Position numbers and translations under genes: made by a program
Part shown: one piece after another, positions 9,780 through 19,319 of the stretch
Layout of the letters: each line of letters starts with the position of its first letter
Numbering within the stretch: the stretch's first letter is position 1
NCBI GenBank assembly: GCA_946548715.1
Contig: CAMNPZ010000005.1
Coordinates: 1 to 54,728, forward strand
Direction: 5' to 3'
Source: an uncultured Candidatus Saccharibacteria bacterium
GTDB lineage: Bacteria > Patescibacteriota > Saccharimonadia > Saccharimonadales > Saccharimonadaceae
Length of the DNA: 54,728 nucleotides
Notes under the pieces: model-generated
The model's input: only the letters and a program-made list of their open reading frames with translations
Told to the model about the DNA's origin: nothing
The model's database searches: none

Positions 9780-10553
9780 ATGGATTATTTCGAGAAGATT
9801 GAGGGAAATCCGTACGAGGATTTGAGGTGGAACATTCCCGAACACAAACAGGGCACCGTGAATGTGATTGGTGGGAATGCGCAGAGATTCCGAGACGAGG
9901 TTAGAGTTGCAGAGTTCTTAGGGCGAGAGTTCCCGCTCGAGGCCGTACGATTAGTGTTGCCGGATACCCTGAAAGGTAAACTACCAGAGATGCCGAATTT
10001 TGTGTTTATACCATCGTCGGAGTCGGGGTCATTTGCAGAGAGTCAGGAGTTGCTCGATGTATTCAAGATGGCGGACTACAATCTGGTGCTGGGAGACTTA
10101 TCGCGAAATAGCGTGACGGGGCGAGCTGTAGCGAGCGCGTGTCGCGGTGCCGAGAAAATGACCTTGATTACGCGCGACAGCGTTGATTTACTGGCAGACA
10201 ATATGCCGGAACGATGGTTGATGAATGAAAACATCGTTGTGATGGCTTCGGTAGCACAGCTTGCTAAACTGCTGCGATTAGTATATTACCCCAAGATGCT
10301 ACTAATGTCGGCGTCCTTAGTGCAAGTAGCGGAAGTGTTGCACAAATTCACATTGAGCTACCCAGTAGGGATAGTAACTTTACATAATGGGCAGGTCGTA
10401 GTGGCACACGGTGGGACCGTGAAGGCCGTGGCACTATCTGGGTATTCGCCGCTGGCGTTCTGGAGCGGAGAAGTAGCAGCGAAGATTGTGGGGGTAAACC
10501 TATATAATCCGAGCCGGCTAGTTGAGGCGGTAGTCTTGAGCTTGAATAATTAA
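9780..10553 (+). CDS. divergent ribokinase-fold protein, possibly NAD(P)H-hydrate dehydratase (CARKD)-like
   Basis: KQGTVNVIGGNAQRFRDEVRVAEFL and overall layout resemble CARKD; weak similarity by eye only. Confidence 0.4.
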   Translation: MDYFEKIEGNPYEDLRWNIPEHKQGTVNVIGGNAQRFRDEVRVAEFLGREFPLEAVRLVLPDTLKGKLPEMPNFVFIPSSESGSFAESQELLDVFKMADYNLVLGDLSRNSVTGRAVASACRGAEKMTLITRDSVDLLADNMPERWLMNENIVVMASVAQLAKLLRLVYYPKMLLMSASLVQVAEVLHKFTLSYPVGIVTLHNGQVVVAHGGTVKAVALSGYSPLAFWSGEVAAKIVGVNLYNPSRLVEAVVLSLNN

Positions 10554-10615
10554 TAAGCTCCGATTCGTAGCATCAGAACACATAAAGGGCTTTTATGCCA
10601 TAATAAAATCTATAC

Positions 10616-10644
10616 TTGACATTTTGTAGATTATATGCTATAAT
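10616..10644 (+). promoter_or_regulatory. perfect promoter TTGACA-N17-TATAAT
   Basis: TTGACA 10616-10621, TATAAT 10639-10644. Confidence 0.85.
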
Positions 10645-10700
10645 GCAAGTTATGAGCTATTTATTGGGATAGATGTACTTTAACTTTGTTGGACTATTTG

Positions 10701-10761
10701 ATTGCAGAGTAGTCTCTCCGTGCCGTATGTCGGCCATTGACGGAGGAACTATTCTGCAATC
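10701..10761 (+). promoter_or_regulatory. structured 5' leader hairpin
   Basis: GATTGCAGA.TAGT..CTCCGT ... ACGGAG..ACTA..CTGCAATC inverted repeat in the 5' UTR of 10854. Confidence 0.6.
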
Positions 10762-10853
10762 ATATACCTAAATACACAAGTCGAGAATAAGGAGGCTCGC
10801 TACGAGGTGATGTTTGTGGAAAAAACTATTCATTTACCACATGGAGGAAAACC

Positions 10854-11747
10854 GTGATGAAAACGAATATTTGTGGCTCAAAGTTTAACACGCCGGGACA
10901 GAATCTTGCAGCAGCAGTTGAGGGATGCGATCAGGCGATTGGCATTCCGTCGTATAGCTACGACAAGGCTTTGGAGATTCTTTCAACGGCACTTACAACT
11001 GAAGAATTTGACCTGGTCTGTCGTGGATTTGCATTTAACTATCCTCGACACACACAGAAGGAAATTGCTCAAGAATTGGGTGTACCGGAGTTTTACGTCT
11101 CTAAGACAATCCGAAATGCAATAAAAAAGCTGCAGGGTTCGCCTTATCGCGTTCAGCTTCGTGCTCTCATTCCCACCGTCGAAGAGCTCTTTCGTGAGAT
11201 TGAGACGCTTCGAAATGAAACCGTCAATAAGAAAGCATTAAAGGAGTCTCAGTATAGGCTGGAAGAGGCTAAAGCTAAGCTCGCTGCCTCCAATGAAGCT
11301 TTGAAAAAGGCCGAAATGGCTCAAGCTTCGGTCTCTTTCGAGAACGAAAAGCTTACCAAAAAGCTGGCATTATCCAATGCCACTTTGGCCATGACGGAGA
11401 AGCGTGTGACTGAGCTTGTTTTCGAAGCTAAGCGACAAAAAGCTCGTGCTGATGCCGCAAAAGCTTCTTACGACCAGCTCGTTGCAGCTATAAGGAGTAG
11501 CATCGCGGAAAACAACAGAAGCTTTGCTGCAAAAGTGAAGCAGGCTGAAGCAGAAAATGACTCCTTTGAGGCTTTAGGGTTCTCAGAGAAAGAGATTTAC
11601 GCCCTCAGAAGGATCAATTGCACCTCTTTGAAGCAACTTCTCGGGATGACCCCCAGGATGCTCAAGAAGATGGCAGTCGGTGCTGAAAACCTTGCTGGGA
11701 TTCAGAGCAAGCTTGAAGAGCACGGATTCTCACTACGCAAGGAGTAA
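10854..11747 (+). CDS. sigma-region-4-like HTH + coiled coil + RNAP alpha-CTD-like C-terminal domain
   Basis: HTQKEIAQELGVPEFYVSKTIRNAIKKLQ; long heptad region; C-term LGFSEKEIYALRRINCTSLKQLLGMTPRMLKKMAVGAENLAGIQSKLEEHGFSL. Confidence 0.6.
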   Translation: MMKTNICGSKFNTPGQNLAAAVEGCDQAIGIPSYSYDKALEILSTALTTEEFDLVCRGFAFNYPRHTQKEIAQELGVPEFYVSKTIRNAIKKLQGSPYRVQLRALIPTVEELFREIETLRNETVNKKALKESQYRLEEAKAKLAASNEALKKAEMAQASVSFENEKLTKKLALSNATLAMTEKRVTELVFEAKRQKARADAAKASYDQLVAAIRSSIAENNRSFAAKVKQAEAENDSFEALGFSEKEIYALRRINCTSLKQLLGMTPRMLKKMAVGAENLAGIQSKLEEHGFSLRKE

Positions 11748-11820
11748 GTCTCAAAGCAACTCGTCAAATTCAGGCCTTCGCTGCATAAGACGTAAGGTCT
11801 AACAGTAGGTATTGGTCCAA

Positions 11821-11856
11821 CAAAAAACCACGGGCTCATTCGTCTGTGGTTTTTTG
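11821..11856 (+). terminator. Rho-independent terminator
   Basis: CAAAAAACCAC ... GTGGTTTTTTG. Confidence 0.85.
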
Positions 11857-11892
11857 TCGCCTCGTTACCTTCTAGTCATCATTGGTTTTGAA

Positions 11893-11917
11893 AAACCCGC
11901 CTGTTGTAGGCGGGTTT
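11893..11917 (-). terminator. terminator
   Basis: AAACCCGCC/GGCGGGTTT hairpin. Confidence 0.7.
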
Positions 11918-11927
11918 GAAGAAAAAA

Positions 11928-12227
11928 CTAATAGGTTGCAGGATTAAGGATCTGCTCATTCATGTATTTTTCAATATCTTTTATGGCTATCTTGGTTGCT
12001 ATTGTTGGGCAATCATGACTATCAATTAAGTCAAGCTTAAGAAGTGTTGCCCTAATAGAGTCGTCCATTCTCACTGGAGCTTTGGAGTTTACTTTGAGTT
12101 CTAGAACGAAATATGCCCTTGGGTTATCCCAGACCAGTTGACTTAGTCGTTGTAACGCTTCAGCCTTTGTGAGATGTTCGACTGGTTGTCCCCCCTTGCG
12201 GTCGAACAAATGAATGATTTTTCCCAT
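11928..12227 (-). CDS. hypothetical protein
   Basis: ORF with SD and own downstream terminator. Confidence 0.5.
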   Translation of the reverse strand: MGKIIHLFDRKGGQPVEHLTKAEALQRLSQLVWDNPRAYFVLELKVNSKAPVRMDDSIRATLLKLDLIDSHDCPTIATKIAIKDIEKYMNEQILNPATY

Positions 12228-12336
12228 CTGACGTTTCCTCTCTTTCTAAATGTACTACGACCATTGTGTCGTTTTCATATTATATCATTTTAACTTGCTT
12301 AAGTCAAGGCTATTCTTCGATGTTTTCTTGTGATAG

Positions 12337-13002
12337 TTACTTGCGACGTTGCTGAGTAGGGGCAGGTTTCTTGGACGCCTTCGTGAGTTTTTGCTCAATA
12401 TCGACAGCGTCACGAGAGACGTTTTTGCGGCGCTGGCGGAGAAAAAACCAAATGAAGACAAAGATAGAGCAGCCAAAGGCAAAGAGGCCGTATTTGACGG
12501 GGTCGGGCCAGTTGGTAGCGAAGAGGATGACGGCGTTAACGACGCCGAGGCAGATGGTATAGAGGTAGCGACGGGCGAGGACAATTTTCTTGGCAAGCGG
12601 AAAATTACGGGCGGTAAGTGAGTTCTTGGTGCAATTGTCGGGGTGACCGAAGAGTTTGCCGTAGAGGATTAGTTCAAGCGAACCGCAGATGACGGTGTAA
12701 TAGAGAATAACAATGAGCCCCACAATCCAGTTGACGCGAAGAGCACAGAATAGAACTTGGCCAGCGGCGAGCAAAACATCCGAGACTATATCAAACTGGG
12801 CGGCGTATTTGCGATATTTTGGCGTCTTATCCTTCGGGAAAGGCCATTTACGAGCGCAAGTGCCGTCGAAAGTATCGGTCAGCTCGGCAGTAAGAAAAAT
12901 GATAAAGGCTTGCTCTGGCGTACCACCAGTAAAACTGATTGCAATTAGAATTAGGCTTAAGATTAATCTGGTTAGAGTTAAAATGTCTGCTAAATATCTC
13001 AT
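12337..13002 (-). CDS. CDP-alcohol phosphatidyltransferase family membrane protein
   Basis: DTFDGTCAR...AAQFDIVSD motif plus TM segments. Confidence 0.75.
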   Translation of the reverse strand: MRYLADILTLTRLILSLILIAISFTGGTPEQAFIIFLTAELTDTFDGTCARKWPFPKDKTPKYRKYAAQFDIVSDVLLAAGQVLFCALRVNWIVGLIVILYYTVICGSLELILYGKLFGHPDNCTKNSLTARNFPLAKKIVLARRYLYTICLGVVNAVILFATNWPDPVKYGLFAFGCSIFVFIWFFLRQRRKNVSRDAVDIEQKLTKASKKPAPTQQRRK

Positions 13003-13038
13003 GGAATAATTATACCACCAAATACATAGACACGACGA

Positions 13039-14316
13039 CTAGTGATTGTTATGCTCGGTAATCTCGACAAATAGAGCAAGTAGCGATTCGATGCGGGCAC
13101 TTATGAGCGTTTCGCGGCGGTGTTGTAGCATGGTTTTGGACATTTTAGCGATGCGGTCGGGGTGAGTTAAGAGGACGTTGAGGGCTTTTGCCATATCTTC
13201 GGGGGATTCGGATTTACTGAGTATATAGCCGCCTTCTGGGATGATTTCTCGCATATCTGGGTCGCAGATGAGGCACGGCACGCCGCAGGCTTCGGCTTCG
13301 ACCAGAGTCATGGGATAGTTGTCGAAATTATAAGAGGCAAGGATGTCGAGGTGGGAGCGCTGGATTTGCTGCTGGACTTTTTTGAAGGGGGTGGCGCCGT
13401 GGAAGGTGACATTCAGATGATGGCGACGAACGAAGCGCGTAGCTTTATTCAGATCGGGACCGTCGCCGTAGATATCGAGGTGGTAGAGTGTATCGGTCTG
13501 GCGAGTAGAATCGGAGCGGTGTGTTTTCTCGAGTTGTGCTAGGGCTTGCAGAAAAGGAAGAATGCGTTTCTCGCCAGAGAGGCGAGAGTGCCAGATGATG
13601 TTAAGCGGTTCGCCGGATTGCAGTGATTTGACTGGGGGTTCGGGCGGAAAATTGGCGTCGGGATAGCCGTTTGGTACGATGTGGATTTGATGTTTGACGC
13701 CGTAGTGTTTGAGTTTCTTGGCAAAGTGATGCGAGGGGCAGACGACATGAGCGGCGTAATTTGCGTGGTTTACCATCATGGTCCACATTTTGGCTTTGGC
13801 GGTGGTATCGGCAAGATAGGTGTCTTTTTTGATTCTGACAGGGTGGGGAAGATACCAAGAATGGAACCAGTTAAGCGCCGTCGCGACAATGGTACGGAAA
13901 CCGTGCGGGATGATGCTGGTCACGCCCATGTCTTCGCGGCCATGCATGACCTGGACGGTAGGGATTTTGAGTCGCTTTCCTAGGCGGAGACCAGCGATGG
14001 AACAGCCAGCTTCGTAGTGGATATAGAAAATGTCGTATTCTTTTAGTTCGGGATGGATAGTAATAAGCCAGTTTTCGACGATTTTGGGTCTTCTGGAAAC
14101 TGGGGTGGCGCCACGAATGAGATACTTGCAACTGGGAACGACATAGATGTGGTCTTTCGCAAGGTCTCTAAGTTCTTTGGCGGATTTCGGATAGGCGGTG
14201 GTGAAAATAGCAACTTCGTGGCCGTTTTGTTCGAGGGCGTGCTTCTGGGCGTTGATAGAGCTCACGATGCCGCCAGTATTGTCAAGATAACAATCGGAAA
14301 AGATGGCGATTTTCAT
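13039..14316 (-). CDS. GT4-type glycosyltransferase
   Basis: SDCYLDNTGGIVSSINAQKHALEQNGHEV N-term; HSRLSGEKRI...EAEACGVPCLI C-term. Confidence 0.85.
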   Translation of the reverse strand: MKIAIFSDCYLDNTGGIVSSINAQKHALEQNGHEVAIFTTAYPKSAKELRDLAKDHIYVVPSCKYLIRGATPVSRRPKIVENWLITIHPELKEYDIFYIHYEAGCSIAGLRLGKRLKIPTVQVMHGREDMGVTSIIPHGFRTIVATALNWFHSWYLPHPVRIKKDTYLADTTAKAKMWTMMVNHANYAAHVVCPSHHFAKKLKHYGVKHQIHIVPNGYPDANFPPEPPVKSLQSGEPLNIIWHSRLSGEKRILPFLQALAQLEKTHRSDSTRQTDTLYHLDIYGDGPDLNKATRFVRRHHLNVTFHGATPFKKVQQQIQRSHLDILASYNFDNYPMTLVEAEACGVPCLICDPDMREIIPEGGYILSKSESPEDMAKALNVLLTHPDRIAKMSKTMLQHRRETLISARIESLLALFVEITEHNNH

Positions 14317-14365
14317 GTTTATATTTTACCACGCGGTGTGCTACAATGGTAATATTAACAATTTA

Positions 14366-14466
14366 ATATCAAGAAGGAGCGAGGGAGCGGCCCGGTGACC
14401 TCCTGCCAACCTAGCACGCCAAGACGGCGAGCCAAGGTGGTAAATCCGACCAGAAAGGAAAGATAT
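14366..14466 (+). promoter_or_regulatory. SAM-I (S-box) riboswitch
   Basis: AUAUCAAGAAGGAGCGAGGGAGCGGCCCGGUGACCUCCUGCCAACCU...AGGUGGUAAAUCCGACCAGAAAGGAAAGAUAU aligns with the S-box consensus (AUCAAGAGaGGugGAGGGAcuGGCCCgAUGAaaCCyCGGCAACC...GGUGCuAAuUCC...AAAGAU); directly upstream of metK. Confidence 0.88.
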
Positions 14467-15508
14467 GTTCTATCGAACTGCGGAGAGCGTTTCTCCGAAA
14501 CACCCAGACAAATTATGTGACCAAATTAGCGATGCGATTTTGGACGCATATCTTAAAGAGGACCCAAATGCGCGCGTGGCGGCCGAGGCTTGTGGCGGAC
14601 ACGGCGTAGTATTCGTAACTGGCGAAATTACGTCGACGGCTGGCGAGGTTGACATTCCCGCCATCGTGCATCGTATCGCTGGCGATGACATGGAAGTACA
14701 CACGAAAATCGTCAAACAATCGCCCGAAATCGCTGCGGGGGTAGATACCGGCGGGGCTGGCGACCAGGGAATCATGATTGGTTATGCTTGCGATGAAACA
14801 CCGGAAATGTTGCCGCGCGAAGTGGTTTTGTCGAGAAGGCTAAATCAGTTCATTTACGAGAAACACCCGTATGATGGTAAGACCCAGGTCACGATTGCGC
14901 CAGATGGGTCGATTGATTCTATCGTAGTAAGCTTCCAAAACGTATCATCGAAGGAACTGTCCCATTTGGTGTCCGAATGGCTGGATACCGAAGGAGTCCT
15001 GGAAAAACAGCAGGTTACGATGCTATCAAAAAGAATCCTGGATGAGCCTGAGGAGTTTGAATTATTGACAAAAAATAACGATTCAATTATTGCGTATATT
15101 AACCCAGCTGGCGACTGGAATCAGGGTGGATTTGAAGCCGATACCGGCCTGACTGGTCGTAAGTTAATCGTGGATAATTACGGTCCACGCGTAGCTATTG
15201 GCGGTGGCTGTTACTCAGGCAAGGATCCGTCCAAGGTAGATCGTTCAGCGGCTTACATGGCACGCAGGATAGCAGTGGACTATCTGCGCAACCGCAAAGC
15301 ACACGAAGTACTAGTGCGACTGGCTTACGCGATTGGCTATGCTGAGCCACTAGAGAAAACCGTGATTATCGATGGTAAGCCAGAGGAAATTAATGGATAC
15401 GATTTAACCCCAAATGGCATCATTAAACATTTGAACCTGAAACGCCCGATTTACGAGGCGACCGCGCGCTACGGTCACTACGGCGAAGGATTCGACTGGG
15501 ATAAATAA
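14465..15508 (+). CDS. metK: S-adenosylmethionine synthase
   Basis: MFYRTAESVSPKHPDKLCDQISDAILDA, GGAGDQGIMIGYACDETPE, GGGCYSGKDPSKVDRSAAYMARR. Confidence 0.97.
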   Translation: MFYRTAESVSPKHPDKLCDQISDAILDAYLKEDPNARVAAEACGGHGVVFVTGEITSTAGEVDIPAIVHRIAGDDMEVHTKIVKQSPEIAAGVDTGGAGDQGIMIGYACDETPEMLPREVVLSRRLNQFIYEKHPYDGKTQVTIAPDGSIDSIVVSFQNVSSKELSHLVSEWLDTEGVLEKQQVTMLSKRILDEPEEFELLTKNNDSIIAYINPAGDWNQGGFEADTGLTGRKLIVDNYGPRVAIGGGCYSGKDPSKVDRSAAYMARRIAVDYLRNRKAHEVLVRLAYAIGYAEPLEKTVIIDGKPEEINGYDLTPNGIIKHLNLKRPIYEATARYGHYGEGFDWDK

Positions 15509-15544
15509 CAGAAAATACCAGAGCAAAAGCTCTGGTATTTTCTG
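15509..15544. terminator. bidirectional terminator between metK and tRNA-Leu
   Basis: CAGAAAATACCAGAGC-AAAA-GCTCTGGTATTTTCTG, 16-bp perfect stem. Confidence 0.9.
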
Positions 15545-15631
15545 TGGTGGGCGAGAAGGGACTTGAACCCTTACGACCCGAAGGTCACAAGATTTTGAGT
15601 CTAGCGCGTCTACCAGTTCCGCCACTCGCCC
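15545..15631 (-). tRNA. tRNA-Leu (CAA), CCA encoded
   Basis: revcomp GGGCGAG...CUAGA-CUCAAAA-UCUUG...variable arm...GGUUCAAGUCC...CUCGCCCACCA. Confidence 0.93.
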
Positions 15632-15678
15632 ATACGACAATTATAGCATAAAACACTAGAATATGCTATAATTATCTT

Positions 15679-16884
15679 ATGGATTCAACAAACGGTGGGC
15701 AGTCTTCTGATTTGGCCCGTCAAGCCGCAGCTCAACTCGCCAGGAAGAAGGTTCTGGCGGCCTATACTGAGAAGGCGCAAAAATCGGCACGTGCCGCCAG
15801 TGGCCAAGAAGGTAGGCTAAAAGACGAACCGATTACAACCCGTATTAATTCCGAGTCTTGGAAAAGGTATCATTCTGCATGGCAAAATTATTATCAGAAA
15901 TACTACAGCGACTACTATTCAAAGGCAGCGCAAGACTATATCGCCAAGGAAAGACTGAAAGATGCCCGCGAGAAGGCCGAAGAGGAGGAAATACTAAGCT
16001 CACTTTCGAAGTTTAGCAAAAAGACCGATCAAAAAGCCGGTTTATCCCTAGGAACAGATAAAGCTTCCCAAGAGAGCGCCGAGATAGATTCCGCAAGCAT
16101 TGGCGATAGATTGCGCCAAAAAATTCGTAAAAAAGCCACTGAGAATGCTAAGCATACACACCGAAGACGCAAGTTTATCCCAATTGCAGCTGGCATTTTC
16201 GTAGTGCTGCTGGTATTGTTTTTACAATACAACCGTCTTATTTTTGCGCCCATTATGGCATACGTTTCACCAGGTAATGCTCCTGCTTCAGGAATCGACG
16301 CAATAGATCCGACCGTAACCCAGACCGTATCAGCTGAGCCGCGTTTGATTATCCCGAAGCTGAACGTCGACGTGCCTGTTCGGTTCGGCGTTCCGCTCAG
16401 TGACGTAATGGCAGCCATGAACGACGGCGTGGCACATTATCGTATCGCTGGGGCTAGCGCATATCCCGGCGAGGTGGGTAATTTTGTCATTACTGGACAC
16501 TCGGCCGGAGACGTCTATAGTTCCAACCAATACAAATACATCTTCTCTGGTTTGGAACGTTTAGAAGATGGTGATTTGATATACGTGAATTACAACTCGG
16601 TACGCTACACTTACAGAGTCATCAAAAAACAAATCGTCGATCCATCCAACGTGGCGGCACTAGTTATGGACACAGATAAGCCCTTACTCACTCTAGTGAC
16701 CTGTACACCACTAGGGACATCGCGAAACCGACTGCTTGTAACGGCGGAGCAAATCTCGCCTAATTATGATAATGCTACAGAGGCAGACAAGGTTACCCCT
16801 GTAGTCGATGGAGCCGCCGAGCTATTGCCCGCCAATGAGCCTTCCTTCTTTGAAGGAGTATGGAATTTCTTAACTGGTCAATAA
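15679..16884 (+). CDS. sortase-family protein with N-terminal cytoplasmic extension and TM
   Basis: IPKLNVDVPVRFG, VITGHSA, TLVTCTPLGTSRNRLLV (TLxTC-Arg). Confidence 0.88.
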   Translation: MDSTNGGQSSDLARQAAAQLARKKVLAAYTEKAQKSARAASGQEGRLKDEPITTRINSESWKRYHSAWQNYYQKYYSDYYSKAAQDYIAKERLKDAREKAEEEEILSSLSKFSKKTDQKAGLSLGTDKASQESAEIDSASIGDRLRQKIRKKATENAKHTHRRRKFIPIAAGIFVVLLVLFLQYNRLIFAPIMAYVSPGNAPASGIDAIDPTVTQTVSAEPRLIIPKLNVDVPVRFGVPLSDVMAAMNDGVAHYRIAGASAYPGEVGNFVITGHSAGDVYSSNQYKYIFSGLERLEDGDLIYVNYNSVRYTYRVIKKQIVDPSNVAALVMDTDKPLLTLVTCTPLGTSRNRLLVTAEQISPNYDNATEADKVTPVVDGAAELLPANEPSFFEGVWNFLTGQ

Positions 16885-16885
16885 A

Positions 16886-18310
16886 CTATTTGGCGACCAA
16901 CCATTCGCGAACGAGTTTACCGTCGCTGAAATAATATAGCCATCTATCATTAGTAATGACGGCTGGGAAATGATCTGAGACGCTGTGTGCCAGTACGCGT
17001 CGATTCAGCCCGTCGAAGTCATAGACAATTAAGCTGCCTTCCGAAACAACATATAACATATCGTTATCAATCCAACCATAATGATCATTTTCTATAACCC
17101 ATTCGTGCATCGATTCGGCCTCAAAGTCCAGCGTAGCTAGTGAGTTTTCCTTGTTTAGGAGCAAAAACTCGCCATTGTGCCCCACCTTAATGTTGTTAGG
17201 GCTAAAAGATAAACCGTACTCAGAAAAGTCCATAGCATAATCTTCTTTCTGATGTACGGTGACGGCATTATCAGTTAAAGTAGCGATATACTCAGATTCA
17301 TAGAATTTGCCAATCACAACTTTAGCCGGCGCCGATAATGTTCCCAGAGTTTTGACATTGCGGTCGCCTAGTCTAAAATATCCCACATAGTAACCAGATG
17401 GATTCTCTTGCGATACCGCGGAACTATCTTGGGCAGAAAAAACGACTTCATTATTGTAATGGTCAAAATCGATAACGTTTTTAACGATAACAGCAGAAAT
17501 AGAGCGCCCAGGTATATCAATTCTATGCAGGTTACGATCGCGTACGGCGAGGAGATTGTTGGAATTATTATCTATGATTTCGATATGTGAAAAATCCGCG
17601 CCAAACTCTTTGGTCAGATTGATGCTTTTATCTACATTATGGATGTCCAGCAAGACCCATTCTATTGAATTAGCATTGCGCGATTTGATTAAGACATGGG
17701 AAGCATCGTAATCCCAGTTCACTTCTAGAATATCACTGTTTAGTGCGGTCATCTTCGCATCCTCATTGCGAGTTGCCGCAGCGAAGAGATTTGAGACATC
17801 GAGCCTGCGGGAAACCGGTTCGTCGGCGTCTAGATTAATGTACGACCACTCTGAAGTATTATTGACTAATAAAACGGCGTTGTGATCGGAAGAAATAAAT
17901 GCGCTAGTGTAATCTTTTACATCCGCGACGGATTCTAGTTGTCGTTGTTCTAGGAATAATCTAGGATAGTGGAGCCGATAAAGCAGCCCTTCAGAAATAT
18001 TGACTGTCTTAGACCAGGAGTCGTATCCGTCCTTAGTGAGCCGAATAGTATGAGAACCACTGGAGAGAATTTTGGACGAATTAGTACGTTCGAGCCATGA
18101 AGTAGTCTGACCATCTATTTCAACACTGGCACCAGTGGGGATAGACGAGATTTGGAGCATACCATTACGTTCTATTTCAAAATTAGAATTAAGCCAATAA
18201 CCAGAAACCAATAGAGCCAATACAATTACCGTTATAATAACGGCAATCACCATAAAGACTTCAGAGATGATAACTTTGATGTTCTGTTTTTTGAAGCTAT
18301 CTGGATCCAT
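16886..18310 (-). CDS. PEGA-domain membrane-anchored protein
   Basis: N-terminal TM then GMLQISSIPTGASVEIDGQTTSW...SSGSHTIRLTKDGYDSWSKTVNI. Confidence 0.7.
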   Translation of the reverse strand: MDPDSFKKQNIKVIISEVFMVIAVIITVIVLALLVSGYWLNSNFEIERNGMLQISSIPTGASVEIDGQTTSWLERTNSSKILSSGSHTIRLTKDGYDSWSKTVNISEGLLYRLHYPRLFLEQRQLESVADVKDYTSAFISSDHNAVLLVNNTSEWSYINLDADEPVSRRLDVSNLFAAATRNEDAKMTALNSDILEVNWDYDASHVLIKSRNANSIEWVLLDIHNVDKSINLTKEFGADFSHIEIIDNNSNNLLAVRDRNLHRIDIPGRSISAVIVKNVIDFDHYNNEVVFSAQDSSAVSQENPSGYYVGYFRLGDRNVKTLGTLSAPAKVVIGKFYESEYIATLTDNAVTVHQKEDYAMDFSEYGLSFSPNNIKVGHNGEFLLLNKENSLATLDFEAESMHEWVIENDHYGWIDNDMLYVVSEGSLIVYDFDGLNRRVLAHSVSDHFPAVITNDRWLYYFSDGKLVREWLVAK

Positions 18311-18403
18311 ATCTATTCATAGTATAACATATTTTCTCAAAAATTAAACTCTTGCATTTTCAAATTAACAATAGTATTATAGATACAGAATAAGAGAGGT
18401 AAT

Positions 18404-19279
18404 ATGCAAAAAAACAATGGAACGGCAAAATCCGCGCAGCGGAAGACACAAAACTCTACGACTCTCAATAGGAGGTATGTTAAGAGACCCACTCAAAGAG
18501 TAGTAACAACTACCGATATTGATAGGAGCGAGAGAATCCAGCATTTTAAAACTGAGCCGGTAGGTGAGAGCATTCCAATTAGGATTAATGAGCAACAAGG
18601 AATCACCAACACAGTCCAGAGACATCCACTTCAGACTACCGCGATTAAGCGGATGCAAGCGTTAAACTCCCAACAATTGGCATTTGAACAGCAGGCTAGC
18701 AAAAGATTATCCGCCAAAGAAATCAAAGAGCAGGCCATCCAGAAAGCCCTACAAAGTGCCACCACGGCAAATCAAGACGCTCAAGAAAAGTCTTCAAGCA
18801 AGCTGCATAAGATGCATTTTGGGTTTGGACGAGTCGCACTAGCCTTAGCTTCGGCGGCGGTTGTTGTTTTTGCAATAGTTTATTTCGTTAATCTAAACAT
18901 GCCGGATGTATCATTACGTGTAGCAGCCATGCAGACTGGTATCAATGCTTCTTATCCAGGCCACGTACCGCGAGGTTACGCGGTCTCTAGCATTACCTCT
19001 GAAAGCAAAAAGATTGTACTAGAATTCTCCAACAGCAGTGAGGGCGCTTCTTTTGAGTTGACCGAGGAAGCTTCATCATGGGATTCCAATGCTCTACTAA
19101 ATAACTACGTCAAATCAGAATTTGGCGACAATTACAAAACCATCAAGGAACAGGGATTGACGATTTATATTAGTGGTAGTCGTGCGGCTTGGGTGAATGG
19201 CGGAGTCGTGTACAAGATTACGGCAGAGAACGGTACTTTGTCTAATAAACAGATTTGCTCCATTGCAACTTCTCTTTAA
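18404..19279 (+). CDS. single-TM protein with DUF4367-like extracellular domain
   Basis: TM at about residue 145; PGHVPRGYAVSSI...YISGSRAAWVNGGVVYKI. Confidence 0.5.
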   Translation: MQKNNGTAKSAQRKTQNSTTLNRRYVKRPTQRVVTTTDIDRSERIQHFKTEPVGESIPIRINEQQGITNTVQRHPLQTTAIKRMQALNSQQLAFEQQASKRLSAKEIKEQAIQKALQSATTANQDAQEKSSSKLHKMHFGFGRVALALASAAVVVFAIVYFVNLNMPDVSLRVAAMQTGINASYPGHVPRGYAVSSITSESKKIVLEFSNSSEGASFELTEEASSWDSNALLNNYVKSEFGDNYKTIKEQGLTIYISGSRAAWVNGGVVYKITAENGTLSNKQICSIATSL

Positions 19280-19288
19280 TGAGGTCTT

Positions 19289-19319
19289 AAAAAATCACCC
19301 ATTGACTGGGTGATTTTTT
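19289..19319. terminator. bidirectional terminator
   Basis: AAAAAATCACCCA/TGGGTGATTTTTT between convergent genes. Confidence 0.85.
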
